Assembly: GCA_945898105.1 (NCBI GenBank)
Contig: CAMDHL010000099.1
Location: forward strand, 1 to 7,464
Length of the DNA: 7,464 bases
From: Comamonas sp. lk
GTDB lineage: Bacteria; Pseudomonadota; Gammaproteobacteria; Burkholderiales; Burkholderiaceae_C
Direction of reading: 5' to 3'
Shown here piece by piece: positions 1 through 6,330 of the stretch (the first letter of the stretch is position 1; the number at the start of each line of letters is the position of its first letter). The position numbers were made by a program, and so were the translations under genes. The notes beneath the pieces are model-generated. The model was not told where the DNA came from. It did no database searches and worked only from the letters and a program-made list of their open reading frames with translations.

Positions 1-7
1 AAATGAA

Positions 8-14
8 GAAGGAG
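8..14 (+). promoter_or_regulatory. Ribosome binding site that fixes the rpmI start
   Basis: A GAAGGAG Shine-Dalgarno motif lies 7 nt before the ATG at 22 but only 1 nt before the upstream in-frame ATG at 16. This makes 22 the functional start. It also gives the standard L35 N-terminus [14 protein letters not shown] rather than one with two extra residues. Confidence 0.85.
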
Positions 15-21
15 CATGCAA

Positions 22-225
22 ATGCCCAAAATGAAGACCAAGAGCGCGGCGAAGAAACGCTTCCGCGTCCGTCCCGGTGGAACCGTTAAACGCGGCCAAG
101 CCTTCAAACGTCACATTCTGACCAAGAAGACCACCAAAAATAAACGCCATCTGCGCGGTTCGACAGCTGTCCATGAGACCAATATGGGTCATATGGCGCA
201 GATGCTCCCCGGCCGTGGTATTTGA
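22..225 (+). CDS. rpmI: 50S ribosomal protein L35
   Basis: A small, highly basic protein of 67 aa, the usual length for bacterial L35, which is a structural component of the large ribosomal subunit. The N-terminus [15 protein letters not shown] and the Lys/Arg-rich middle ([19 protein letters not shown]) are family hallmarks, and it ends PGRGI. The start at 22 was chosen over the in-frame ATG at 16 because of Shine-Dalgarno spacing and the conserved N-terminus. It is followed after 25 bases by rplT, the usual rpmI-rplT pair. In most bacteria infC lies immediately upstream. The AAATGA at 1-6 could be the last codon and stop of infC, but six bases cannot prove it. In other bacteria this operon is autoregulated by L20 binding the leader; that region is not in the window. 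Confidence 0.97.
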   Translation: MPKMKTKSAAKKRFRVRPGGTVKRGQAFKRHILTKKTTKNKRHLRGSTAVHETNMGHMAQMLPGRGI

Positions 226-250
226 CTAACGACGAACAAGGAGTACTACC

Positions 251-613
251 ATGCCTCGCGTCAAACGTGGTGTAACGGCTCGCGCCCGCCACAAAAAAGT
301 TCTCGCCCTTGCCAAAGGTTTCCGCGGTCGCCGCGGCAATGTTTTCCGCGTCGCCAAAGAAGCGGTAATGAAGGCTGGGCAATATGCCTACCGTGACCGC
401 CGCACCAAAAAGCGCGTATTCCGCCAGTTGTGGATCGCACGTATCAATGCGGCAGCGCGTCAATGCGGAATGACCTACAGCCAGTTTGCTAACGGTCTGA
501 AAAAAGCCCAGATCGAGATCGATCGCAAAGTGCTGTCGGACATCGCAGTGCACGATATGGCGGCTTTCGCCAACATCGTGGAGCAGGTCAAAGCCAAGCT
601 CGCCGCTGCTTAA
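251..613 (+). CDS. rplT: 50S ribosomal protein L20
   Basis: A 120-aa basic protein, a typical L20 length (about 117-120 aa). It is needed early in large-subunit assembly and binds 23S rRNA. Family signatures are the N-terminus [18 protein letters not shown], the stretch [19 protein letters not shown] at about residues 21-39, and [22 protein letters not shown] at about 47-68, followed by the globular RNA-binding C-terminal part ([11 protein letters not shown]). A clear AAGGAG at 238-243 sits 7 nt before the ATG. It lies 25 bases after rpmI in the same transcription unit. In the best-studied bacteria L20 is the autogenous repressor of the operon; nothing here shows or excludes that. Confidence 0.97.
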   Translation: MPRVKRGVTARARHKKVLALAKGFRGRRGNVFRVAKEAVMKAGQYAYRDRRTKKRVFRQLWIARINAAARQCGMTYSQFANGLKKAQIEIDRKVLSDIAVHDMAAFANIVEQVKAKLAAA

Positions 614-668
614 GGGTAAAACCGGCGCGCCGACCCATTCGGGCAGCCGCGGATACCGCCCGCAAAAC

Positions 669-704
669 CGGGCTAGCGCTTACACCAAGCACTAGCCCGT
701 TTTT
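669..704 (+). terminator. Intrinsic terminator or attenuator between rplT and pheS
   Basis: A 12-bp stem (669-680 with 688-699, a single C/A mismatch), a 7-nt loop and five T's form a canonical Rho-independent terminator 25 bases before pheS. Just upstream, CGGGC (640-644), GCCCG (658-662), CGGGC (669-673) and GCCCG (695-699) are mutually complementary, so alternative pairings that break the terminator are possible. It either ends the rpmI-rplT message or works as an attenuator controlling pheST. Confidence 0.85.
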
Positions 705-728
705 CATTGAATAAAAGCCATCATTTCC

Positions 729-1802
729 ATGAACGAACTCGAAAGTATTGTTGCCGCCGCCCGAGCCGCATTTGCAGGTGCATCGGTCAGCGCTGACCTG
801 GAAAATGCCAAAGCCCTATTTTTGGGTAAATCGGGCCGCATTACCGACCTGATGAAGGGCATGGCAGCGCTTAGCGTCGACGAGAAAAAGACGCTGGGTG
901 CGTCTATAAATCTGGCCAAGCAAGATATCGAGGCGGCGCTTCAGGACCGCCGCCAGGCCTTGGCCGAAGCACAGTTACAAAAGCAGTTGGAGGCTCAGGC
1001 CTTGGATGTGACCCTACCTGGGCGGGTCCGCGGTCAGGGCAGCCTGCATCCAGTGTCGCTGGCGCAAGAGCGTATCGAGCACATCTTTGCATCTATGGGT
1101 TTTGATGTGGCCGATGGCCCTGAAATCGAGAGTGATTGGTTCAGCTTTACTTCTCTGAACAATCCGCCTAATCATCCTGCCCGTTCTATGCAGGATACGT
1201 TTTATATCGATACCAAGGGTGCCGACGGCGTTTATTACAACCTGCGCCCGCATACCAGCCCGATGCAAATTCGCTACGCGCAAGCCCATGTCCGCAAGCA
1301 TGGCGGTGATTTTGATGTGGCGGCGGGGCGTCTGTTTTCAGGTGATATGCCCGAGATCCGCGTGATCGCGCCGGGCCGCACCTTCCGTGTGGACAGCGAT
1401 GCCACACATTCGCCAATGTTTCACCAGGTTGAAGGCCTTTGGGTGGGCGAGAACATCAGCTTCAAAGATTTGAAGTCTGTGTACCTGAGTTTTATCACCA
1501 GTTTTTTTGAGACTGACGCGCTTGAACTGCGCTTTCGGCCCAGCTATTTTCCATTTACTGAGCCTAGTGCCGAGATCGACATCATGTTTGAAACCGGGCC
1601 CCTGCAAGGCCGCTGGTTGGAGGTATCCGGCTCGGGCCAGGTGCACCCCCAAGTGATACGCAATATGGGCCTAGACCCGGAACGCTACATCGGCTTTGCC
1701 TTTGGCTCCGGTATCGATCGCCTGGCAATGCTGCGCTATAGCGTCAACGACTTGCGCATATTCTTCGAGGGCGATGTGCGCTTTTTATCCCAATTCGCCT
1801 GA
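729..1802 (+). CDS. pheS: Phenylalanine--tRNA ligase, alpha subunit
   Basis: The catalytic alpha subunit of the cytoplasmic (alpha-beta)2 enzyme that charges tRNA-Phe with phenylalanine using ATP. The length of 357 aa is normal. Residues 1-90 form the N-terminal coiled-coil, tRNA-contacting part. The class II synthetase core follows, with [11 protein letters not shown] at 149-159, HTSPMQIR at 175-182, and motif 2 around 211-236 ([23 protein letters not shown]). Next come [16 protein letters not shown] at 269-284, [12 protein letters not shown] at 296-307 and motif 3 at 325-337 ([13 protein letters not shown]). The E. coli enzyme has GMGMER in motif 3, so the Ser here is a mild deviation; the Arg is kept. 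No clear Shine-Dalgarno precedes the ATG at 729, but the N-terminus fits the family. The partner pheT begins 52 bases downstream. Confidence 0.97.
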   Translation: MNELESIVAAARAAFAGASVSADLENAKALFLGKSGRITDLMKGMAALSVDEKKTLGASINLAKQDIEAALQDRRQALAEAQLQKQLEAQALDVTLPGRVRGQGSLHPVSLAQERIEHIFASMGFDVADGPEIESDWFSFTSLNNPPNHPARSMQDTFYIDTKGADGVYYNLRPHTSPMQIRYAQAHVRKHGGDFDVAAGRLFSGDMPEIRVIAPGRTFRVDSDATHSPMFHQVEGLWVGENISFKDLKSVYLSFITSFFETDALELRFRPSYFPFTEPSAEIDIMFETGPLQGRWLEVSGSGQVHPQVIRNMGLDPERYIGFAFGSGIDRLAMLRYSVNDLRIFFEGDVRFLSQFA

Positions 1803-1854
1803 GCCCTCCGGGCTTACGCGATGGATCTGATGTACCTTAGGTCACTAAACTTTT

Positions 1855-4281
1855 ATGCAATTTCCTGAATCCTGGTTGCGCAGTTTTTGTAACCCGCCCC
1901 TGTCCACCCAAGCCTTGGCGCATACCTTGACTATGGCCGGCTTGGAGGTGGAGGAACTGCGCCCTGTGGCCCCGCCTTTTTCCCAAGTGGTGGTGGGTGA
2001 AATCATTGAAGCGGTGCAGCACCCCAATGCGGACCGTCTGCGTGTGTGCAAAGTCGATGTCGCCAGCGGCACGCTGTTGGAAATCGTTTGCGGTGCGCCC
2101 AATGCGCGTGTCGGCATCAAAGTGCCTTGCGCCATGGTGGGGGCCGAATTACCGCCCGGCGAGGACGGAAAACCATTTTTTATTAAGCTCGGTAAGTTGC
2201 GCGGTGTCGAAAGCCAGGGCATGTTGTGTTCGGCCAAGGAGCTGCATTTAGCCGATGACCACAGCGGCTTATTGGAGTTGAGCGCGGACGCGGTCCTCGG
2301 CCAGGACATCCGTCAGTGCCTCCATCTGGACGACACCTTGTTCACGCTGAAGCTCACGCCCAACTTGGCACATTGCCTCAGTGTGTACGGTGTGGCGCGG
2401 GAAGTCGCGGCGCTGACCGGTGCGCCATTGTTGCCCTTGGATGTGGCGCCTGTCGCTGTTAGCAACGACCAGGTGCTACCCGTGAAAGTGCTGGCTCCCG
2501 ATTTGTGTGGCCGGTTTTCCGGCCGCGTGGTGCGCAAGCTCAACACCCAAGCCAAAACACCGACCTGGATGGTTGAGCGCCTGGCGCGTTGCGGTCAGCG
2601 CAGTGTCAGTGCTTTGGTCGATATCTCCAACTATGTGATGTTCGAGTCGGGTCAGCCCACGCACATCTTTGACCTGGACAAAATCGCCGGTAGCTTGACC
2701 GTGCGCTGGGGCCAGGTTGGTGAGAAGTTAGTTCTGCTAAATGGCAATACCGCCGAAGTGGATGATGCGGTAGGCGTTATTGCAGATGACGTGCAACTGG
2801 AGTCGCTGGCAGGCATCATGGGCGGCGCGGCCAGCGCGGTGTCTGACACGACCGACAGCGTATACGTCGAGGCAGCCTTCTGGTGGCCGCAATCCATAGC
2901 CGGGCGCTCGCGTCGCTTTAATTTTTCCACCGATGCAGGCCACCGCTTTGAACGTGGCGTAGATCCATCTTTGACTGTGCAGCACATCGAGCGCATCACG
3001 CAGCTGATCCTGGACATTTGCGGTACGCCCGACACCACCTGCGGTCCGGTCGACGACCAGACCTTGCGCTTGCCAGAGCCTAAGCCCGTGCAATTGCGTG
3101 TGGCACGCGCTGCTAAGGTCATCGGAATGCCCTTGACCCAGGCCGATTGCGCAGCGGCCCTGAGCCGCTTGGGGCTCGCCTTTAGCGAAACGCCCGGTAT
3201 TTTGACCGTGACGCCGCCTTCCTATCGTTTCGACCTGCACATCGAAGAAGACCTGATCGAAGAAGTGGTGCGCATGATCGGCTTTGATCAGTTGCCCAAC
3301 ACGCCGCCGCGCGCACCGGTATTTGCCAAGGTCGGATCGGAAAGCCGGCGCAACCCGTTTGCCGTGCGGCGTCAGTTGGCCGCCTTGGCCTACCAAGAAA
3401 CTATTAATTTCAGCTTTGTCGATGAGCGCTGGGAGCATGAGTTGGCCGGTAATGCCGACCCGGTGCGTTTGCTCAACCCGATTGCCAGCCAGATGAATGT
3501 GATGCGTTCGTCCTTGATCGGCTCCTTGGTGCAGGTGCTCAAGTTCAACCAGGACCGCAAGGCAGCGCGGGTTCGTATCTTCGAAGTGGGGCGTGTATTT
3601 TTCCGAGATCCTTCTGTGCAGGATGGTGATCTGACCGTGGCGGGCTTTCGCCAGCCTATGCGCGTAGCAGGCTTGGCCTGGGGTGGGGCCGACGCCTTGC
3701 AGTGGGGCCGCAAAGACAGCGACGTGGATTTCTTTGATGTCAAAGGCGATGTCGAAGCCTTGTTCACGCCAAGCGTGCCGCAATTTAGCGCGGCAGCGCA
3801 CCCGGCGATGCACCCCGGACGCTGTGCCCAAGTGATGCTGGACGGCAAGGTAGTCGGCCATTTAGGCGAGTTGCACCCACGCTGGGTTCAGGCCTATGGC
3901 TTGACGCAGGCGCCCCAGGTGTTTGAATTGGAGTTGGAGGCTCTACTGCAAAGACCTATGCCGGTTTTCGAGCCGGTGGCACGCTTTCCTTCGGTACAGC
4001 GCGACCTGGCCATCATGGTCGCCGATGGCGTGCAACACGACGCCATCATGGCCGTGATTCATGCGGCGCCCACCCAGGGCTTGCTGCAGGATGCGCGCGT
4101 GTTTGATATCTACCGTCCGCAAGCCGATGCCGCAGGGCAGGGCGCGGGCGAACACAGTGTGGCTCTGCGCCTGACGCTGGGCAGCGCGCAAGCCACCTTG
4201 ACGGAAGCGCAAATTGAAACTACTGTTGCGGCCGTTGTAGCCCAACTTGTATCCCGCTTGGGTGCCCGTCAGCGTGCCTGA
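1855..4281 (+). CDS. pheT: Phenylalanine--tRNA ligase, beta subunit
   Basis: The beta subunit of the tetrameric phenylalanyl-tRNA synthetase. It binds tRNA-Phe and edits mischarged Tyr-tRNA-Phe. At 808 aa it has the full bacterial length. Domains by eye: an N-terminal segment and EMAP/OB-fold tRNA-binding domain at about 40-150 (FSQVVVGEIIEAVQHPNADRL); B3/B4 editing domain at about 205-390, with SNYVMFESGQPTHIFDLD and RRFNFSTDAGHRFERGVDP; B5 domain at about 410-480, ending in the acidic DLIEEVVRMIGFD; a catalytic-like core at about 490-690; and the C-terminal anticodon-binding FDX-ACB domain at about 704-803 (FPSVQRDLAIMV). The Shine-Dalgarno is weak. It follows pheS by 52 bases and is co-directional. 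Its stop codon lies in the loop of a possible terminator. Confidence 0.97.
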   Translation: MQFPESWLRSFCNPPLSTQALAHTLTMAGLEVEELRPVAPPFSQVVVGEIIEAVQHPNADRLRVCKVDVASGTLLEIVCGAPNARVGIKVPCAMVGAELPPGEDGKPFFIKLGKLRGVESQGMLCSAKELHLADDHSGLLELSADAVLGQDIRQCLHLDDTLFTLKLTPNLAHCLSVYGVAREVAALTGAPLLPLDVAPVAVSNDQVLPVKVLAPDLCGRFSGRVVRKLNTQAKTPTWMVERLARCGQRSVSALVDISNYVMFESGQPTHIFDLDKIAGSLTVRWGQVGEKLVLLNGNTAEVDDAVGVIADDVQLESLAGIMGGAASAVSDTTDSVYVEAAFWWPQSIAGRSRRFNFSTDAGHRFERGVDPSLTVQHIERITQLILDICGTPDTTCGPVDDQTLRLPEPKPVQLRVARAAKVIGMPLTQADCAAALSRLGLAFSETPGILTVTPPSYRFDLHIEEDLIEEVVRMIGFDQLPNTPPRAPVFAKVGSESRRNPFAVRRQLAALAYQETINFSFVDERWEHELAGNADPVRLLNPIASQMNVMRSSLIGSLVQVLKFNQDRKAARVRIFEVGRVFFRDPSVQDGDLTVAGFRQPMRVAGLAWGGADALQWGRKDSDVDFFDVKGDVEALFTPSVPQFSAAAHPAMHPGRCAQVMLDGKVVGHLGELHPRWVQAYGLTQAPQVFELELEALLQRPMPVFEPVARFPSVQRDLAIMVADGVQHDAIMAVIHAAPTQGLLQDARVFDIYRPQADAAGQGAGEHSVALRLTLGSAQATLTEAQIETTVAAVVAQLVSRLGARQRA

Positions 4282-4294
4282 GGCCGCTTTTTTT
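4271..4294 (+). terminator. Possible intrinsic terminator overlapping the pheT stop
   Basis: AGCG-T-GCC (4271-4278) pairs with GGCCGCT (4282-4288), giving 7 bp with one bulged T. The TGA stop of pheT forms the 3-nt loop, and the T-run spans 4288-4294. The short stem suggests partial termination between pheT and ihfA. The T-run is real, but the function is inferred. Confidence 0.45.
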
Positions 4295-4327
4295 CATACT
4301 TGAACGCGCCAGACCCGGATACCTCCT

Positions 4328-4654
4328 ATGCAAATTTCTGTTGACAGCCTTGAAACAGCGGCAGTGACCAAGGCCCATCTGGCCGATATGTTGTTTGACC
4401 AATTGGGTCTTAATAAGCGCGAGTCCAAGGACATGGTTGACGCATTTTTTGACCTAGTTTCTGCCCAGTTAGTCGATGGTACGGATGTGAAGATCTCCGG
4501 CTTTGGTAACTTTCAGATTCGCACCAAAGCGCCCCGTCCGGGTCGCAACCCGCGTACCGGCGAAGCCATCGCCATCGAGGCGCGCCGGGTCGTGACATTT
4601 CACGCCAGCCACAAGCTCAAGGACCAGATCCAGGCTGAACTTCTCGGGCAGTAA
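4328..4654 (+). CDS. ihfA: Integration host factor, alpha subunit
   Basis: A DNA-bending nucleoid protein of the HU/IHF family. It pairs with IhfB to bend DNA sharply at specific sites in recombination, replication and transcription. The 108 aa exceed E. coli IhfA (99 aa) because of about 10 extra N-terminal residues before the conserved TKAHLADMLFDQLGLNKRE. This extension is usual in Burkholderiales, which supports the ATG at 4328. GFGNFQIR at 58-65 and PGRNPRTGE at 71-79 are the family signature and carry the DNA-intercalating proline (P75) on the beta arm. ARRVVTFHASHKLK at 85-98 is the typical IHF-alpha ending. The position directly after pheT matches the pheST-ihfA arrangement in other proteobacteria and separates it from HU or IhfB. 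The Shine-Dalgarno is weak. Confidence 0.95.
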   Translation: MQISVDSLETAAVTKAHLADMLFDQLGLNKRESKDMVDAFFDLVSAQLVDGTDVKISGFGNFQIRTKAPRPGRNPRTGEAIAIEARRVVTFHASHKLKDQIQAELLGQ

Positions 4655-4765
4655 GGCGCCTCGCCTGCCTCGCGCTGTGCCGTGCGAATTACTTGTATTT
4701 CCTCATTGTGTTGTCCGCTAACTTAGAGTAATCTCTCGGCTTTTCCGCCTACCTTATTGATTTTC

Positions 4766-5203
4766 ATGGAAAGCACGCTTCCATCCATTCCTGCAAAACG
4801 GTATTTCACCATTGGTGAGGTGGGGGATTTGTGCGGCGTAAAACCTCACGTACTGCGCTATTGGGAGCAAGAATTTACCCAACTTCGGCCCATGAAACGG
4901 CGCGGTAACCGGCGCTATTACCAGCACCATGAGGTGCAAATGATTCGAAAAATCCGGGATTTGTTGTACGAACAGGGTTTCACCATCAGCGGTGCGCGCA
5001 ACAAGATGCAGGAAATCCAGGAGTTGGAACGCGACAAAAAACGCTCCGTTGAAACCCGCGCCGATGGTTCGGTAGAGAGTTTGCTTGACTTCCAATCGGA
5101 GCCTGCGGACCATTTTCAAGTGCCAGCGACGCTAAGCGATTCTCAATGGCAGCAAGTGCGCGATGAATTGCTAGAAATTCGAGCGTTTTTGGTCGTAGCC
5201 TGA
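4766..5203 (+). CDS. MerR-family transcriptional regulator
   Basis: A small cytoplasmic DNA-binding regulator of 145 aa. Residues 12-80 form the MerR winged helix-turn-helix: RYFTIGEVGDLCGVKPHVLRYWE, with RRGNRRYYQHHEV as the wing and RKIRDLLYEQGFTISGARN leading into the dimerisation helix. The C-terminal part is short and mostly helical. It has no effector domain and no cysteine cluster (a single Cys at 23), so metal sensing is unlikely and the ligand is unknown. A MerR-type gene directly after ihfA is a conserved arrangement in Burkholderiales. The ATG at 4766 is preferred over the in-frame TTG at 4757 because the sequence before it has no family feature. Neither start has a good Shine-Dalgarno. 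The 111-base gap to ihfA contains AGAG-TAAT-CTCT, too short to call an operator. The family is confident; the target genes cannot be told. Confidence 0.9.
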   Translation: MESTLPSIPAKRYFTIGEVGDLCGVKPHVLRYWEQEFTQLRPMKRRGNRRYYQHHEVQMIRKIRDLLYEQGFTISGARNKMQEIQELERDKKRSVETRADGSVESLLDFQSEPADHFQVPATLSDSQWQQVRDELLEIRAFLVVA

Positions 5204-5227
5204 TACGGTCCCTCAAGTGGCGGAGGC

Positions 5228-5233
5228 TATAAT
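5228..5233 (+). promoter_or_regulatory. -10 box of the tRNA-Pro promoter
   Basis: A perfect TATAAT lies 12 nt before the mature tRNA 5' end. It is followed by the GC-rich discriminator CGCGGGC, typical of stringently controlled stable-RNA promoters. No good -35 is visible at 17 bp spacing, where the sequence is ACGGTC. The promoter sits just after the end of the merR-type gene, so the tRNA likely has its own transcript with a very short leader. Confidence 0.7.
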
Positions 5234-5245
5234 CGCGGGCTTGAT

Positions 5246-5322
5246 CGGTGTGTGGCGCAGCCTGGTAGCGCACTTGCATGGGGTGCAAGGGGTCGAAGGT
5301 TCGAATCCTTTCACACCGACCA
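5246..5322 (+). tRNA. tRNA-Pro (anticodon GGG)
   Basis: A full 77-nt cloverleaf folds by eye. The acceptor stem CGGTGTG/CACACCG has 7 perfect pairs. The D stem is GCGC/GCGC with loop AGCCTGGTA, and the anticodon stem is CTTGC/GCAAG. The 7-nt loop ATGGGGT places GGG at positions 34-36, with G37. The variable loop has 5 nt. The T stem is GAAGG/CCTTT with loop TTCGAAT, followed by discriminator A and encoded CCA at 5320-5322. It reads CCC and CCU proline codons. An intrinsic terminator follows at once. The accessory region downstream suggests that the 3' half may serve as an integration site, but no second copy of it is in the window. Confidence 0.97.
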
Positions 5323-5330
5323 AATGAATC

Positions 5331-5372
5331 AAGGACTCAGAGTAGAAATGCCCTGAGTCCTTTCTACTTTTT
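5331..5372 (+). terminator. Intrinsic terminator of tRNA-Pro
   Basis: A perfect 10-bp inverted repeat, AAGGACTCAG (5331-5340) with CTGAGTCCTT (5353-5362), has a 12-nt loop and is followed by a T-rich tract ending TTTTT at 5368-5372. A second perfect 8-bp inverted repeat, AGTAGAAA (5341-5348) with TTTCTACT (5361-5368), is interleaved with the first. Confidence 0.85.
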
Positions 5373-5677
5373 GCCTCCAGAATCATCCCTTGTCTTACTT
5401 CCTCGTAAAGCTTCGGATGGTTCGGTCCTATCAAATGCTCATCGCGTAGGGCGTCCCCCGCATAGCGTTTAGAAAATGAGTGGCAGCCGGTTTTGCTCGT
5501 AAACACTTCTGCCAATGCAATTCAAAGAACTCTGCAGACTATGTGTTGTACATTGGAGAGCATATTTGGCCATGTCTCGTTATAAGTAGCGGCGATAGAC
5601 CGACCGCTGTGCTTGGACAGTCTGATTGACAGAAGACTCGCCGCTTTCGAGGCCTTGCAACAAAAATCGTAAAGAAA
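5373..5677. other. Non-coding gap between the tRNA and the accessory genes
   Basis: About 305 bases without a convincing gene and visibly more AT-rich than the flanking genes. One minus-strand frame, 5515 down to 5213, is open for 100 codons. Its last third is the familiar false reading antisense to a tRNA (GVKGFEPSTP), and I recognise nothing in the rest. An 8-bp inverted repeat lies at 5588-5595 and 5638-5645. A TTGACA at 5626-5631 has no matching -10 box. No copy of the tRNA 3' end is present. Confidence 0.6.
5588..5645. repeat. Inverted repeat upstream of the truncated PLD gene
   Basis: AGCGGCGA (5588-5595) and TCGCCGCT (5638-5645) are perfect 8-bp arms 42 bases apart. Inside are AGTCT/AGACT (5619-5623 and 5634-5638) and two GACAG direct repeats (5616-5620, 5628-5632). 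The repeat ends 32 bases before the ATG at 5678. It could be an operator, an RNA structure or an old element end; the sequence does not decide. Confidence 0.4.
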
Positions 5678-6262
5678 ATGGCAGTAAAAATAGGAAATGA
5701 TCTTTTTATCGTCGACAACAGCGATGAGGATTGGAAGGTTCTGAACTATCTGGCGGAATGGTCAGAAATTCCTCATAAATTTGACATTGCGACCGGGTAT
5801 TTTGAAATCGGAGCCTTGCTGGCTCTTGATGGCAAGTGGCAAAAGCTGGATCAAGTCCGCATCCTGATGGGCGATGAGGTCACCAAACGCACCCATCGTG
5901 CATTGGCTCAAGGCCTCTCACGTGTCGGTCAATTGTTGGATCCGATCTGTCGTGCGGGAGTTGGGACATGCCCGCACCAGCCCGACGCTAAAGGCCGAGC
6001 TAGACAGTGCAATCCGACGGGCGGTGCAACGTGGCATTGCCACAAACACGGACGGTGTGCTGACTTTGTTGGTCAAAGACATCGACGGTTACGGCCGGGA
6101 CCACCTCAAAGCCCAGCTTTTGGCCGCCATGCGTGCAGCGGGCGGCTCTTGCGCCAAAGCGGACGCGCCCACGCTGTTGGCCCGCGCCTTGGGCTTTGCG
6201 CGAACGGGCGCTGGCATTGCCGCAGTGGTGGACTCGCTGTTGCGCAGTCTGGTCAGAACTAA
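5678..6262 (+). pseudogene. Truncated N-terminus of a PLD-type helicase protein
   Basis: The frame is open for 194 aa, but only residues 1 to about 88 look like real protein. This part, with VDNSDEDWKVLNYLAEW at 12-28, FDIATGYFEIGALLALDGKW at 35-54 and ILMGDEVTKRTHRALAQGL at 62-80, matches from memory the start of the phospholipase-D-like N-terminal domain on large (about 1000-aa) SNF2-like helicases in restriction and defence islands. The catalytic HKD motif, expected some 40 residues later, is missing. After about 5941 this frame becomes Arg/His/Cys-rich, low-quality sequence, while the +1 frame becomes protein-like. I read this as a deletion that joined the gene out of frame to another. 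No good Shine-Dalgarno precedes the ATG at 5678. An automated caller may list it as an intact hypothetical protein; nuclease activity is very unlikely. Confidence 0.6.
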
Positions 6263-6314
6263 ACAAGTGGAGTCTAGGGCAGGGCAGATTCGAGTTCTTC
6301 GGCAGAAGGCTTGA
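5946..6314 (+). pseudogene. C-terminal fragment of a large helicase-type protein
   Basis: In the frame +1 to the PLD fragment, sequence from about 5946 to the TGA at 6312-6314 reads as a natural protein tail of about 120 aa. An ATG at 5874 is in frame, but the first ~24 codons from it are the out-of-frame PLD sequence, so it is not a true start. The tail holds two related units about 76 residues apart, beginning LGHART (5961) and LGFART (6189). Each runs into a helix with a conserved Asp-Ser and then a basic stretch ending in a hydrophobic strand. The pattern recalls the winged-helix-like C-terminal segments of large DUF3320/DUF4011-type superfamily 1 helicases; this assignment is from memory and tentative. 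It ends 16 bases before the BRO-N start and could be translated only by frameshift or from the internal ATG. Confidence 0.45.
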
Positions 6315-6317
6315 ACA

Positions 6318-6324
6318 AAGGGAG
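6318..6324 (+). promoter_or_regulatory. Strong ribosome binding site of the BRO-N gene
   Basis: AAGGGAG lies 6 nt before the ATG at 6331. It picks that start over the longer open frame beginning at 6133, whose first 66 codons overlap the helicase fragment in another frame. It is the best Shine-Dalgarno in the accessory region. Confidence 0.8.
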
Positions 6325-6330
6325 TGTGTA

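Noticed and set aside
1..6. AAATGA as the last codon and stop of infC
   Set aside because: Expected from gene order, but six bases cannot establish it.
614..728. Phe-rich leader peptide before pheS as in E. coli pheM
   Set aside because: No start codon followed by a run of Phe codons is present before the terminator.
2737..3861. 374-codon minus-strand open frame inside pheT
   Set aside because: It is fully antisense to the conserved pheT coding sequence and has no family features; long shadow frames are common in GC-rich genes.
4709..4732. Promoter or MerR operator (AGAG-TAAT-CTCT) before the merR-type gene
   Set aside because: The best -10 candidate matches only half the consensus and the dyad arms are 4 bp, which is expected by chance.
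5278..5472. Plus-strand 64-codon open frame starting inside the tRNA
   Set aside because: It starts in the anticodon loop and runs through the terminator. It is a shadow of the tRNA with no protein-like features.
5213..5515. Minus-strand open frame of 100 codons across the tRNA and its flank
   Set aside because: Its C-terminal third is the well-known false reading antisense to a tRNA (GVKGFEPSTP). The remaining ~65 residues match nothing I know and have no visible ribosome binding site. An integrase remnant cannot be excluded but is not supported.
5626..5677. Sigma-70 promoter based on TTGACA at 5626-5631
   Set aside because: The -35 is perfect, but no acceptable -10 lies at 16-18 bp spacing (GAGGCC there).
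6133..6330. Longer N-terminus for the BRO-N gene from the ATG at 6133
   Set aside because: The first 66 codons overlap the protein-like helicase-tail frame. The strong AAGGGAG and the family N-terminus both point to 6331.
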